From: Gnetum montanum | Taxonomy: Eukaryota > Streptophyta > Gnetopsida > Gnetales > Gnetaceae | Assembly (NCBI GenBank): GCA_015680685.1 | Contig: MNCI01015499.1 | Span: 175,883-239,882 of the forward strand | Length of the DNA: 64,000 nt | Direction: 5' to 3' | Shown: positions 34,200 to 46,359 of the stretch, in pieces | How positions within the stretch are numbered: position 1 is the first letter of the stretch | Layout: each line of letters starts with the position of its first letter | Notes under the pieces: model-generated | Told to the model about the DNA's origin: nothing | The model's input: the letters and a program-made list of their open reading frames with translations, nothing else | Databases searched by the model: none | Made by a program: the position numbers and the translations under genes

Positions 34200-35440
34200 C
34201 GAGCATGCATCTATGCTAGTATACAAGAAGCAAGCGTGCACAGTGCCGACATGGCGTGGGACGTTGTAGTTCCAAAATGTAGTTCACGATGCCAAGAAAA
34301 CACCCTTTGGAACACATGCAATGCCACTACTCCTGGCATCTTGCTAATCCTCCAAAGATGTCGTATGACATCCTGCTAACCCTCTGGACCTACTGCCACC
34401 ATGGTTCATCACCCTAGAAGTAGCTTCCCTGGTTAATGCCTGCTGCTAGAGTTCTAGCAGTATTGTGGCCCAGCCACAATATTGTTATCCTCCAACCCCT
34501 GTCAATGCCTGAGCTCAAGAGATGTTTAGCTGCTAGGGTAGCCCATCTCACAACTGAACTGATAATTCTTGCCTTAGGTAGGGATTCTTGAGCATCTGCA
34601 TTCATAGTAACTCCTAGCCTCCTCGGTGCCAGCTCCTCCACACTGATGCTGTCAAGGCCATTGTTGGCCTTCCTAGTTTGGATTTCGCATGCCTCAACAA
34701 CAAAGTCCAAAGCTTCAACAATGTCCACAACAAGTAAGACCTTCACCTTCGTTTTGCATCATGGTTGTTTCTCCTGGTTTTCTTTCTATTGTGTTTGCAG
34801 GGTGTGTACCAGAGGTGTGTTTCGCCATGGTGGTAGGATGCTACATCACTACAAGGTGGTCATCTTGATTAGCTTAGCTACTTTAGAGTGCACATCTTGT
34901 CCTTCCCCTTTACCTACCTAATCTCATTTCTTGCACTCACAATCCACTTTCTCCCCTCTTACAAGATTTTCCTGGTGCCTGTCAAGCCCTCCCATATGCT
35001 TAACCACAAAGTCCATGATGTGCGTAATGCAGCTCGCTAGATGGGAAGCATCTGTAGGTAGGTTAAAGTCCCATGTGAATGTAACACAAATCATCCAGGG
35101 AAAGAAACACATGTCCTATAACAAGGTTGTTTGCAAATGTAAATGGAAAAACAACAAAAGGTAAAAGTATAAGAGAGAAAAAGCTCACGCACACAAAAAA
35201 AATGTGCCTAAAACAAATGGCACATAAGCTGTTTCGTAATCACCCTCTCTAAGCATCTCTACGAGAGGTCGAAGGTTAGCAAAAGCAAAGATGACCATGT
35301 AAACAACTCCCTCACAAGAACTCTAATGAGAGACGCTGCTAACTTTCATCTTTACCATTTTCTTGAACCTCCTTCCTCCCCGCTTAAACCTTCCCTTTTC
35401 CATGCATAACCAATGTAGCACTCTCAAGAATAGCTAAGCG
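34200..35440 (-). pseudogene. Second antisense coding region of element E (unknown)
   Basis: Minus-strand fragments look coding. NLRPLVEMLREGDYETAYV lies near 35230-35300. After a T-rich stretch ending TTGTTATAG (about 35114), the next is MICVTFTWDFNLPTDASHL (34924-35112). SVEELAPRRLGVTMNADAQ and ARIISSVVRWATLAAKHL come next (34414-34746). The TTGTTATAG boundary looks like a splice acceptor. The position between integrase and 3' LTR, in reverse orientation, is where Tat elements are known to carry antisense ORFs. No domain recognised; borders approximate. A plus-strand reading of 34640-34920 is possible but less convincing. Confidence 0.4.
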
Positions 35441-35540
35441 ACATCCTGGCAATCATCGAAGAGCAATGTTAGCATTTTTTCTTCCGCGGTGTTTCGTATT
35501 CTTTGTTGACGTCTCTTGGGTCAATCCTCCAGACATCGAC

Positions 35541-35553
35541 AAAGAGGGGCCAA
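35541..35553 (+). promoter_or_regulatory. Polypurine tract of element E
   Basis: AAAGAGGGGCCAA directly precedes the TGAAAC start of the 3' LTR. Confidence 0.8.
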
Positions 35554-37389
35554 TGAAACACCCTAAATTTGCAAGGCATTCTTGGTTCACCAGGTTCTTG
35601 AAATTTAGGCAACGTCATGACAGTTTGGCAGGAAATGGATGCTCTGAGTACAGATTGTCCAACTTGGCAAGTTTTCTACATCCAGTGTTGACAGGCCCAA
35701 CAGACTCTCTAGCCTGCCCACCTAGGTAATTCATCCAGCTGACAGTCTACTTAGAAGCATTACGTGGGGTTGTTGGTGGTGCTCAAGATGTGCAAAACAG
35801 TTTGGCAAGTTTTCTAGTCAAGAAGTTTGCTATGCTATGCTACGTTATGCTATGTAGCGTAGCAGGCCTTGGGAGACAGTTGTTCAGGTTATCAACTGTG
35901 AACTGTTGCAAGACAAAGTGTTATGCTATGCTACACTACACAGCATAGCAAAGGCAAGACAGAAAGGCCTAACTTACTTAGTGATTTTAATTGCACTCAG
36001 CAAGCACCTCCGACTTCCAAAACTAGTTGCTTCACTTGGCTTCAAAGTCCTTCAGCAAAACTTCCCTTACTAGAAAAGTAGCAGATTAAGCAAAAAGGAG
36101 GCTATGTTGGCTACTACGCTATGCTACGCTACGTAGCATAGCACAATGTAGCAATGATGCAAAAACAACAGTAGGCATCTGAAAATGTAGGATCAGTAAA
36201 TTCAAAGGCTTCACATCGCACAAAACAAAGGTTGTAGATTAGTAACGTGATCATCAGGCAAAAGTTTGCAACTTAAGTTCAAATTGTAGCTAAGGCTAGC
36301 TGCTACGCTACGTAGTGTAGTGTAGCGTAGCAAACATGAAGAACCATCCAATACACTTCAAAGGCTTCCAGCACATGCAATCAACTCTAAACGAAAATTT
36401 CCTCTTTGAACTGGTGGCTACGCTATGCTACGCTACATAGCGTAGCATAGTGTAGCAAGCAGCTACACTATGCTAATAAGCTCTACTCCACAATGTAGCA
36501 TAGCATAGCTGGAGGCTATGCTACATTGGTGTGCTTCACTCCTTGTCTGCATCATTGACACACCTGATCCCAGCATCTCTAGTTTCGATAGCGTGATTGT
36601 AGCATGGCAGACTCATCAATTAGCTTTGCATGTTCATGCAGCATGGACACATCAACATCTCGTAGGTCCATGACACGTGGTGTCAAAACTACATTTCTCG
36701 TGTGCTCCTAGCCCTATAAATACCCTAACGAGCAACGCTCAAAGGGTTGGCAAATTTTGGCATTGGTTTGCAAAAATTGGCTCGGTTGGCAATTTTGAGC
36801 AGTTTTGAGCATTGTTGGAAAATCGATTGAAAAATCTATTAGCAAGTTGGCAAATTGGCAATTCAATATACATTTGCGAGTTGACAAAGATCAAAAAGAT
36901 GGCATTCCCATTGGGCATATTATTAGCCCTTTTCTATTGCCTTTGTAGCATTTTGCATTGTTAGCTCTTAAATCCGTGTTCAAGAATACAGTTGGCTTGC
37001 TTTGAACGTCTTGGTTACTCTTGGGATCTCTGTGCTTCCCAACGTCATGCAACCGATTGTATCCACTTTGGCAAAGTAAAGCTGTAGTCTTGAAAGCGGT
37101 GCATTTCTTAACTCTAGTCTACTCTATTCTCCTTCTTATCATTGCATTTTACATCATTTTCATTTCCTAGCATATAATAATCATTATTTTAAGCTATAAA
37201 CATTTTTTTCAAATTACACGTTTGCAAAAGGTTTAGTGACACCGATTAAGTCCCTATTTGATCGACCAAACCATTCAGGGCACCCCGTTTCTATTTTATC
37301 TAGCACAACCCTCGTGTAGATCTAGGGTTAAGATTATCTGACTGATGACCTCTTGGTGTTTCCAGCTGTCGACGTTTTCGGTCGCTACA
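35554..37389 (+). repeat. 3' LTR of element E (1836 bp)
   Basis: It matches the 5' LTR. GCTACG motif clusters lie at about 35826-35865, 35920-35950, 36109-36155, 36296-36335 and 36416-36520. The TATA box is at about 36714. It ends GGTCGCTACA before TGAGG. Confidence 0.93.
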
Positions 37390-37394
37390 TGAGG
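37390..37394. repeat. Target site duplication of element E, right copy (TGAGG)
   Basis: Identical to 20383-20387. Confidence 0.95.
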
Positions 37395-37987
37395 TACATG
37401 ATTTTTTATCTTTTATGTTTTATAAATTTGGTCTCCTATAACAAGAATAAAAGGTAAAGTAATTGAAGATCTAATTCATCTACTGCCTAGTTAGCCTAAC
37501 ACAAGTAACCACCCCACTTTTCTAAATACATATAGTATTGTTGGGCTACCAAACATTAAGTGTTGCTAGGTTACCAAGTACTATATGTATGCTCAAAGTG
37601 GTCATGCTTGTGTTCATTAACTGCTGAAAATTTATTGCTTAATTTAAATGCAATAAAGTAAAGTGCATTAAAAAAACATTAATCTATTCTTAGTGTTGCA
37701 TGGATTTCCAAAAGAGTTTATTTTTATTCCCGTCACACTGCTATGCTTAGGTACATCAATGTTTGAATAAAGAAGCATATACACTTAGACATCTTCTACA
37801 GGCACTCAAAAAATATTCTAACTTTGGAGAAAATAAATTGAAAGAGCTTCCCTACTCTGGCTAGAAACTACAAAAACTAATGCCAAATTGGGATCACATG
37901 TGCTATATTTATAGGCTAGCATATACCCTTGAATGTTAGATACCCAACATCACATCTAGCACAAACAAAAATAATGTGATTTATCAT
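37390..37987 (-). repeat. 3' LTR of element D, second segment
   Basis: It continues the D LTR after E. The TATA box (minus) is at 37906-37913. The U3 block upstream of it on the element strand is about 70-75 bp long here but about 130 bp in the 5' LTR, which has extra AACATTGGATACC-type units. It ends TTTATCA. Confidence 0.9.
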
Positions 37988-39975
37988 ACCACCATGACTA
38001 AAAGAAAACTCATCCTTGAGTGAAGAAGAGGAGGAACAAGTTGTTACAAAATATTAGGTAGGTATGGGATTATTGACTAATATACAAATTAACTCAGATG
38101 GAATAGACAGACTCTGAGTGTGCAAGTGTATAGAGATACAATCTTTACAAAATTGGGTGTCCATGATAAGAGAAGGGAACACCCTAGATAACATTGACAT
38201 CCAACACTTCTTAGTAGCAAAAGAATGAGAGAGAGAAGATCCAACAATCATGAACGGTCCTTATTATGTGGTACTACCACATCATCCTTGGTGAAGATAT
38301 TTTTGCTTCCAGTTCATGCTTCCCACTGCAATCACAATAGAATCATGAATTAAGTGTAACTCACAACAATTAAATGCCTTGTCTCATCAGTGGTTACACT
38401 TGGCTAAGTTGTGATTATAGTAGATTGATTGCTTGAGTAGTGTTAGTGAGAAGGTTGACAAATAGTGTAAAATAGATAAGTGGTTCATTAAATTTGAAAA
38501 AAGTTCAACACAAGAAAAATATTTAAAGAGGGTGTAATAATTCACAACAATAAAAAGGAAAGTTCACTAAAAAATGTTGTGAAGATATGCACAATTGGAT
38601 GTCATTGATGAGGCAAACAAAAAAAATTTAATTGTAAGAGTGTCTAAGGGTAAAGAACTTAACTAATCCAACCAAAATATATGCAAGTGGGTCCTCTCCA
38701 AAGCAAGCACAAGCCTTTTATGCCCTTACATAACTTCAAACCAAAGAGTCCATGGGCTCCATGGATGATTAATGGTTATAGAAGGTTAAGTACAAAAACC
38801 CAAAAGAAACTAACTGAGAATTTTGACACATCAAACTAGGACATTGAACAAGAACATGAAACCAACAATGAGGTGAGACATGGGAAGCATAGATGGATGA
38901 GAGAGATTTTGGAATGGAGTTCCTAATTAAGGTCACATGAAACCCATTGTGGATTTTGTGGTTAAATGACTTTTAGTCTAGACCAAAACTAACCACATTT
39001 AGTGACTTTGCATCATCATTCTAAAACCAGTCCATCCTCTGAGACACAAGAGTGCTCCCACAAAATAACCACCATTTCTTATTAGAGAAGAAAAGAGAAG
39101 TAGGAAGTGAGGAAGGGCCTTAGTTAGAGGGGACTAGTTCCATCCACACTGCTTGTAGCTCGTTTATTATGTCTAAGGGATGTGCTTTGAGTTTCCATCA
39201 TCATTTTTTTGAAATGGGAACCAAACCATGCAAAGACATATGCATTTATTTTGTCTAAGGGTGTGATTTGAATTCCCATATTTTTTTCGATGAGAACCAC
39301 ATCATGCAAAGACTTATTCAAATTCCTTTTATTGGTCGACATGGAACGATAAAAAATCCATGAAAACACACCTGCACCTAGGTAACAGAAAGGCACAAAG
39401 AATACCAAATCCCCTTGAAGCCACACCTTGTTCAAACCTTTGAATCCTTCCCAATTTCAAAAACTACCAAAGTCACAAATTTTTTAAAGTTTTATTAATG
39501 AAAAAGGAACTACATGTTTCTAGAATAAGGAAAACCATAGAGTTTGTCGATGGGTGGATGTTGTGGACTCACTGCATATTGCATGAAAAAGAAACCATTG
39601 CCTAATCATCCATAACAAAATTCAAAGCCAGAAACTAGACACCAACAATCAAATAACAAAATAGTACAGACCACCATCAGGCAATGCATTACCATTGTAC
39701 CTGAAACTTATTAACAAAAAGTTAGAAAGTCATACAAAAACAAAAATAAAATAAAACAAAATAAAGAAAATATAAAAGAAAATGTAAAATATTCAAGAAA
39801 TAGCAAATGTACTAATGATGGTATAAAACGAAAACTAGAAAATAATAATAACTTGAAAATAAGAAGATGCAAAATAAAAAATGTGTAAAGCAAAAAATTG
39901 TAAAATAAAAAATGTGTAAAATAAAAAATTGAAAAACTTTAGGAGTCACTTATATAGTTAGCATAGATGGCCATC
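37988..39975 (-). other. 3' noncoding tail of element D with purine tract
   Basis: The purine tract (AGTCATGGTGGTA on the element strand) is at 37988-38000. There is no gene. Shared blocks include 'gtgggtcctctccaaagc' near 38690, 'ccttagttagaggg' near 39118 and a 'catcatgcaaagac' block near 39300. An AAAAAATGTGTAAA-type array occupies about 39840-39940. Confidence 0.75.
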
Positions 39976-41215
39976 TCCCCCACAACTAAGTTGAAAGGAG
40001 GAGATCTAAAATATGGAGCATGGTTGTCCATCCGATGAGGCTCTTGCTATATTAGCTGGCTTATCCTCATGGAAAGGTTTGATTTGTTAGATGTTGACCA
40101 GCTATTTCTTGTTGAGGCTCCTAGGTTTGTAGATCATCATGGCCCTAGAAGGAAAAGTTTTGTAAATGATGTAAGGTCCTTTCCATAATTTTTGAAACTT
40201 AGTTCATTGAGGTACGTGTGTGGGGTTCTAGTAGAGAACCTTATCTCTTGGTTGACTTTTTTGATTTTAAGGTCACGACACTTTTATTGTAGGCCTTGTG
40301 CAACTTGTTAGATAATAGGGCTACCAATCAATTTTTGTCTATCAAGTTGAGATTCATTACTCTTTTTATTTGTGCTAGACTCAAGTGAAGGTTAAGATCA
40401 CAAGCTATTGAAAATTTATAAAGCTTGGATTCAATAGGAAGAGTTGGTAATTTTTCATACACAAGCTAGTAGGGAGAGTAGCCTATAAGAAGTTTTCCTG
40501 TTGAGCGGTAGGCCCAAAAGGTATCATTGAGTTTTGTGCTCCAATATTTTGTATATTTAGTAACAGTTCTTATTATAATCCCTATGATTTCCCTATTGGT
40601 AACCTTAGCTTAAACATTAGCTTGGGGATGGTAGGGTGTTGTGAATTTATGTCCAACCCTCAAGCATTGAATGAGCTTTCGAAAAGTAGTGCCTATAAAG
40701 TGAGTTCCATTATTAGAAATTAATGCACATGGCATACCAAACATATTTACAAAATTTTTTTGTACAAATCGAGCAGTAGTAAAAGATGTATAGTAAATGA
40801 CAGCTATTGCTTCTACCCATTTTGTACAACAATCAATAGCGACTATGATGTACGTCTTTCCATTTAACATGGGCATGATGGAACCCATGAAATCAATGCT
40901 CTAGATGTCAAATGATTCTAGTGGTTAAATCCATTGTTGAGGTCCTTCCATCCAAGCAATCATTCTACCATCTTGTTGGCATTGTTCACAAGAGCAGACA
41001 TAATGATGAGCATCTCTGAAGATTGTTGGCCAATAGTACCCTACCATCAGGATTTTAATAGCCATGCTTCTCCTAGCATAGTGTTCTCTACAAGGACCTT
41101 CATGATCATCTTGGATAATGCACAGTTGATCAGCGTTAGGGACACACCAACAAACTAGGCCATTGGTGCATACCTTGTAGAGGTGTTCGTTGGTCTTCAT
41201 GAAGTGTTTTACCTA
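39976..41215 (-). pseudogene. Element D integrase, broken
   Basis: Zinc-binding region: HEGPCREHYARRSMAIKIL then SCEQCQQDGRM (40925-41200). Core: MGSIMPMLNGKTYIIVAID, then ALISNNGTHFIGTTFRKLI, then TPYHPQANV (40610-40888). Asn again replaces the second catalytic Asp. The C-terminal part (39980-40600) is degraded, with several stops. The D-x(n)-N arrangement is the same as in A and B. Confidence 0.85.
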
Positions 41216-41236
41216 GTGAAGAAACTTCTATTTCTT

Positions 41237-42700
41237 CTAGTGGTCCAACACTTGTGGCATCTCTTGGGTAAGAAGATAGGTGAGAATGCCATCATACCAT
41301 TTAGGCTCATTGGGTAATTGTTCAGTTATAGCTCCAGCAAAGGGGAGTTCATTAGGAAACATGATAGATAGTGGATTTTCTTTCTCTTTGTTGTCCCATT
41401 GTAACCGAGACAAGTGATCAGTGACCACATCCTTAGTGCCCTTTTGATCAACCATCATAAGATTGAATTCTTGCAAGATCACTAGCCATGGTATGACATG
41501 GGGGCTCACTATTGACTTGTTTATCAGGAAGCAGATGGCACTGTGGTTTATGTTCACCAACACCTTGTATCCAAGCACATAATGCTTGAACTTTTCTAGA
41601 GTAAACACCACTACCATGAACTCTATTTTTGTAGTGGTGTAGTTTAGTTGTGCATCCATAATTCTTTAGCTAGCACAGTGTATGTAGTATGGATGTTTCT
41701 TATCATCTAATTGCATAAGCACAGCTCCCAAGGCATAATTTGATGCATCCATCATGGTATGAAATGGTCTAGACCAATCAGATGCTTGTAGGGTTGGAGT
41801 TTCTAAAAGTTTCTCTTTTAGCTATTAGAATGCTTTTTCACATTCTACAGTGACAAAGGGAGCATCTTTCTTTGTTAGCTCTACCAACGATTTTGTGATC
41901 TTAGAGAAATTCTCTATGAATTGCCAGTAGTAGCCAGTATGTCCAAAGAATGGTCAAACATCTTTACTAGTTCTTGGTTGGTGGGTTATTCCTTGGATGA
42001 CCCTTATTTTCTCAGGGTCTACCTCAGTTCCTACTTGTAATATTTTATGTCCCAATACAATGCCCTCTTAGACCATTAGGTGACTTTTTTGCCAATTGAG
42101 CCACAAGTTTGTTTTAATACATAATTTCAGTACTTGCTCAAGGCTATTTAGAGCTTGTTCAAATGTAGCTCCATAAGTGGAGAAGTCATCCATGAAGACT
42201 ACCACACCACTACCAATCTGTTGTTGAAAAATGCTCAAAACCAAGTGTTGGAATGTAGTAGGAGCATTGCATAGACCAAATGGCATTTTGCAATTTGTAA
42301 AAGTCCCCCAAGGACTCGTGAATGTTGTCTTGGCTTGTTCCTCTAGTGCAATTTGAATTTGGTTATAACCACTATAACCATCTAGAAAGCTATAGTAGCA
42401 ATGCCCAGATATTATGTCTAGCACTTGATCAACAAATGGCAATGTAAAATGATCTTTGAATGTTGCCATATTTAGTAGCCAAAAATCGATACAAACCTAC
42501 CACTTGCCACCTTTCTTTTGCACAATTACAAGTAGACTAACCTACTTACTATCTACAATGGGATAAATGAACCCCACCCTGAGTTGTTCAGTTTCCTCCT
42601 TGATGATCTTCTTTAGTTTGGGGTTCAATCACCGATGTGGCTATCTTTTTGGATTCATGGCCAGATCAGTGTAGATGGGATGTTGGCATATCCTAGGATC
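41237..42700 (-). pseudogene. Element D reverse transcriptase and RNase H, broken
   Basis: RT (42068-42469) reads MATFKDHFTLPFVDQVLD, FLDGYSGYNQIQI, MPFGLCNAPTTFQH and the catalytic box VVVFMDDFSTYG, all intact in one frame. RNase H (about 41237-41760) reads YTTTKIEFMVVVFTLEKF, then VNINHSAICFLINKS and KGTKDVVTDHLSRL. The linker between them is interrupted by stops near 41830 and 41660. The FMDD form is typical of Athila-like RTs. Confidence 0.85.
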
Positions 42701-43143
42701 AATTCCTATGAGTTCAGGATATGACCAAGTAAAAGCTGCTAACCATTTTTCGACTACCTTCAATAACATCTTTTTCTACTTTGAAGTAAGATTTGCATTG
42801 ATTATGACCAACTTTCCATTTTTCAAAAACACATATTCCATTTCAAATGGTAGCATTTTTAGTTCAAGGGACTCTTGCTTAAAATTTTTAGGAATTTCCA
42901 ACTCTTCCCAGTGAGTATCATCATTTGTATCATCAAATAGTTGATGATGAACTTGCTTTAGTTCATTTATGCCTGCAACATATGCTCATGTTAGTCTCTT
43001 AGTTAATTTTATGCAAAGTGTGTTGCTTTCAGAATCAGTGGTCAACCTCTCGATGCCCTCCTATTTTGTGGTTGTTGCATATAGACACATTTGGATTTAT
43101 GCTTTTTGTGCACACTACTTGCATGCAGAGATAGATGCTTACT

Positions 43144-43743
43144 TTATAGCCCAGAGTTTCTACACACAATTTCACCTAGTATCACTATACATGATGCATG
43201 GAACCTCTTCTTCTTGAGCTTTTTAAATGCATTTTCTTTGGATATTTCCAAGAAAAGATCTCTGATGCCCATTTTGGCATCAATGGTGCTCAACCATCCC
43301 CTTCCCATGATGATTGGGAAATCCACTTTGTAGTTCTCCACTTTGATTACTAGAAAATTAGCAGGATAAGACCACCCATAGATAGTGGTCATAATATCTT
43401 CTACTAATTCTAATGGAATAGTGATGAACTTGTTTGCCAATTCTAATCTTATGTTGCTCTTCTTAAGAGGAGGTAGGTTCCATGTAGTGTACATATCATG
43501 AGAAATTAAATTGACACTAGAACCTAAATTAAGAAGAGCCTTGCATGGTTCATTCTTAGCAATCTGCAAATAAATGAGAGGACTTCCAAGATTGGCTAAT
43601 TTCTTGGGAAGGTTTTTATCACAGATCCAATCAAATATAGTATGAGTAAGCATGAAGGTATGAATCCTAGGTAGATTCTGGTTTGAAGGGAACTTGAAGG
43701 TGTTTGATATAGAGGAAGATGTAGGGGTAGGATTGTCAATCAT
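43144..43743 (-). pseudogene. Element D protease
   Basis: One 199-aa open stretch covers the domain: IHTFMLTHTIFDWICDKNL, then CKALLNLGSSVNLISHDMY, then GLVEDIMTTIYGWSYPANF and IIMGRGWLSTIDAKMG. The catalytic triad position reads N-L-G rather than D-L-G or D-S-G, so the active Asp is lost. The stretch ends in a basic KKLKKKRFHASC segment. Confidence 0.85.
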
Positions 43744-46180
43744 GGGTGTATTTGAGGGCTTAGGCAGACTGTGTGATTAGAAGAAAGGTTTTTTCTTTGA
43801 TCGAGTCTCCAACTCACTTGGTTGACACACCGGTTATAGATTAACAGTCCTTGTAGCATTATGTTATTGCAGTTGACTTGGTAGTTCACTCTGCATAGGT
43901 GGAGTAGGTGGTAGCTATGTAGGTGGAGGAGGAACATGTGTAGGTATAGGAGCAGGATAAGGGTAAGAGGTGGAATCCCTTCTTTCATGTGGAGAATGAG
44001 TTCAATAATAATCAGAAAGGTGGTAGTGTGATTGGAAAATAGAAACATGATTGGAGGATTCACGTGGAGATAAGGGTTGCTGAATGTTGTAACCATATGG
44101 ATTTAGTTTTCGACCAGGGTATTGCTGCCTTGGTGGTGCTAGTGCCCATGATTATGGTTGCTGCTATTTTTGATACTACTCATATGGTTGTAGTGGAGCT
44201 CCACTTGGATAATACAATTGTTGCTGGTGGAACTGCCTAAAATTAACTTTAGGATAAGGTAATATTCTAGATGTTTGCCTTTGTGTTAATCATGGATTTA
44301 AAGCATACACCCCAGACTCTTGTAAGGGGCAACATTCCTTAGGATGTACATATTGGTAGACATCACATCCATCACCATCATTTGATTCACTTTTCGCAAC
44401 CTCTTCTATCATAGAAATCTTTCCCTTACCTTTATAATAGGCACGTTCAACTTCCTTGCTCCTGTTGTGCACACAATCACTACCTTATTGTTTGGACTTT
44501 TCAACAATTTTTATGACAGCTTGAAATCTGCTATTCATGGAGTTCCATAATTTATCAACCTTGGCCATAAATTTAGATTGAAATTTTTGGAGTGGCAAGG
44601 TTTTCCTATTCACCACCTCATTAGATGTAGATTTTTTCTCACTATCACAGAATCAAACCTCCCTTTTGCGAATGGAAGGATTGCGGTTATACTCTTCTGT
44701 ACTTTCTTTTTTTCTTAATTCATCCTCCTCTCTAGCTATCTACTCAATTGGTATTTGTATCTAATGGACATTTAATTTTGACAATCACACTTGGGAAAAG
44801 ACACCAGGGTTCTCCTTGTTTTTGATTGAAGCTTGTCTACAATGTGGGGAAGTTGATCCAATTGAGAATAACCATGGGCAAGACATTTGTGCATTAAGAA
44901 ATAGTATCAATCGATCGTGGCATCCAAGGGTTTGTGTATTCCTTGTTTTCATCCTTGGATTTTCCTTCTCAAGTTGGACACTCTAGACTATGTTTGATAT
45001 TTATCATTAAACAATTCAAGCATGGTACTTGATTGTCTGATAGATTCTGGCTCTAAGGACTAGTAACAGTTCTTTGCTTCTTTGATGAGGATCCTTGGGA
45101 ACAACTTAAGTTTTTGCAACTCATTTTCTATATTCTACAAGGCACATGCATCTTGAAAAGCTTGTAGATGATTCTGTGGATCAGAGTTATATCTCCCTTC
45201 AAATCAGGAATATTGTTCATGTTTAGCCTTTTAGTTTGACTATTCTTCACATGCCTTGTTGAAATTCGTACCACCTTTGCAATATTAAGCATACTTCAGG
45301 TAACAAGTAGAGGCTCATCAAGGCATTGATCATGGTGCCTATGTTGCTCTCTACTACCCATTTGTTCATGGTGATGTGCCTTTCTTGAATGTCTGCACCC
45401 TTGATCTTACCTTTCCTGATGGTCCCTTTGATCATTTTGGTTTTGTTGATCATTTTAATCACCCCCATCACGGTCTCACCTTCTGTGGTTATGATCAGAG
45501 CCAGAAGAAGAAGATGATGATGATGAAGGAGAAGAGGAAGGAGGACTAGCACCATCATGGTGCTTGCTACTACCTCTTCAGTAATTGTGACCACGATCAT
45601 GATCTTGTTTCTTGTTTATATCCCTACCTTGACTTGCCCCTTTGGATCCTTCTTTATCATTGGATCCATTCTTACCAGAATTAGGATTGTGAATCATGGA
45701 CTGCAAGTTTTGATTTTGACCTCCTTTGCCAAAGTCAAAGAGAGGAATTTCACTAAATGGAAAACCCCCAAAGAAGGATTCTCCACAATCTTGTTGGTGT
45801 AACAGAAATGGAGAATCGTTCAATCTTGTTCCCTTCACAAATTCATAGAATTTTTCTAGCTATTGATCCTGTAGATGTTATGCTTCAGTGGGATGATAAT
45901 CCCTGGCATCAGTATCTTGCACAATATACTGAACATGACATTCTTAGAGACCCCATCAGATAAACATTTGTTGGAGCATTTCGGGAATGGATTGATATGG
46001 TGGCAACACAATGTTGCCATTCATGTCACACCACTGCAGTTGTTCATCCTAGTGTAGGATGAAGGTGAAATTTGGTACATACTCATCAGGATGAGCATAT
46101 AAAATTTAATATCATTGAGGCACTAGCTGATGAGCTTCATGAGACTTTGGTGAAGAAGAACTCTTGTGAGAAGAAGACAT
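43744..46180 (-). pseudogene. Element D gag, broken
   Basis: The ATG at 46180 gives MSSSHKSSS-like residues, as in C. It then has a PLFDFGKGGQNQNLQSMIH segment (about 45690-45740), an R/H-rich stretch, capsid fragments (44700-45250) and the Cys/His segment with C-D-V-Y-Q-Y-V-H-P-K-E-C-C (about 44320-44370). A proline-rich linker at 43850-44100 leads to the protease. There are many stops. The start is supported by its distance from the primer site. Confidence 0.75.
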
Positions 46181-46340
46181 TTTTAGTTAGATGAGAAAAA
46201 AAGCAGTGTGCTTGAAGATTCTATTGTAGTAATTATAAAACATGATATGACTCTAAGGTTCATTCCAATGATTTAAATAATTTCACTAAGTCCTAGATAG
46301 TGCACAAAAAAACAAAAAAAATAAAAAACAAAACAAAAGG

Positions 46341-46358
46341 TTCCTAGCAATGGTGCCA
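46341..46358 (-). promoter_or_regulatory. Primer binding site of element D (tRNA-Asp type)
   Basis: On the element strand it reads TGGCACCATTGCTAGGAA, one base after the LTR. Confidence 0.8.
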
Positions 46359-46359
46359 A

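Larger units (their letters stand above)
20388..37389 (+). mobile_element. Element E: 17.0-kb Tat/Ogre-like Ty3/gypsy retrotransposon with antisense genes
   Basis: The LTRs (20388-22216 and 35554-37389, about 1.83 kb each) start TGAAAC and end near TTATA / CTACA. The flanking target TGAGG is duplicated exactly. On the plus strand are a primer site, gag, protease, RT with YVDD, RNase H, a second (archaeal-type) RNase H and integrase, then a purine tract. The paired RNase H domains and the gag Cys/His box are Tat-lineage hallmarks. Unusually, 4.3 kb between protease and RT holds two tandem arrays and a spliced antisense gene. More antisense coding matter lies between integrase and the 3' LTR. 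Coding frames are broken by stops. Confidence 0.93.

Noticed and set aside
34646-34921. Plus-strand 91-aa ORF with a GTAAGA ... TTGCAG intron-like pair
   Set aside because: The minus strand has the more protein-like composition over the same bases; kept only as an alternative.
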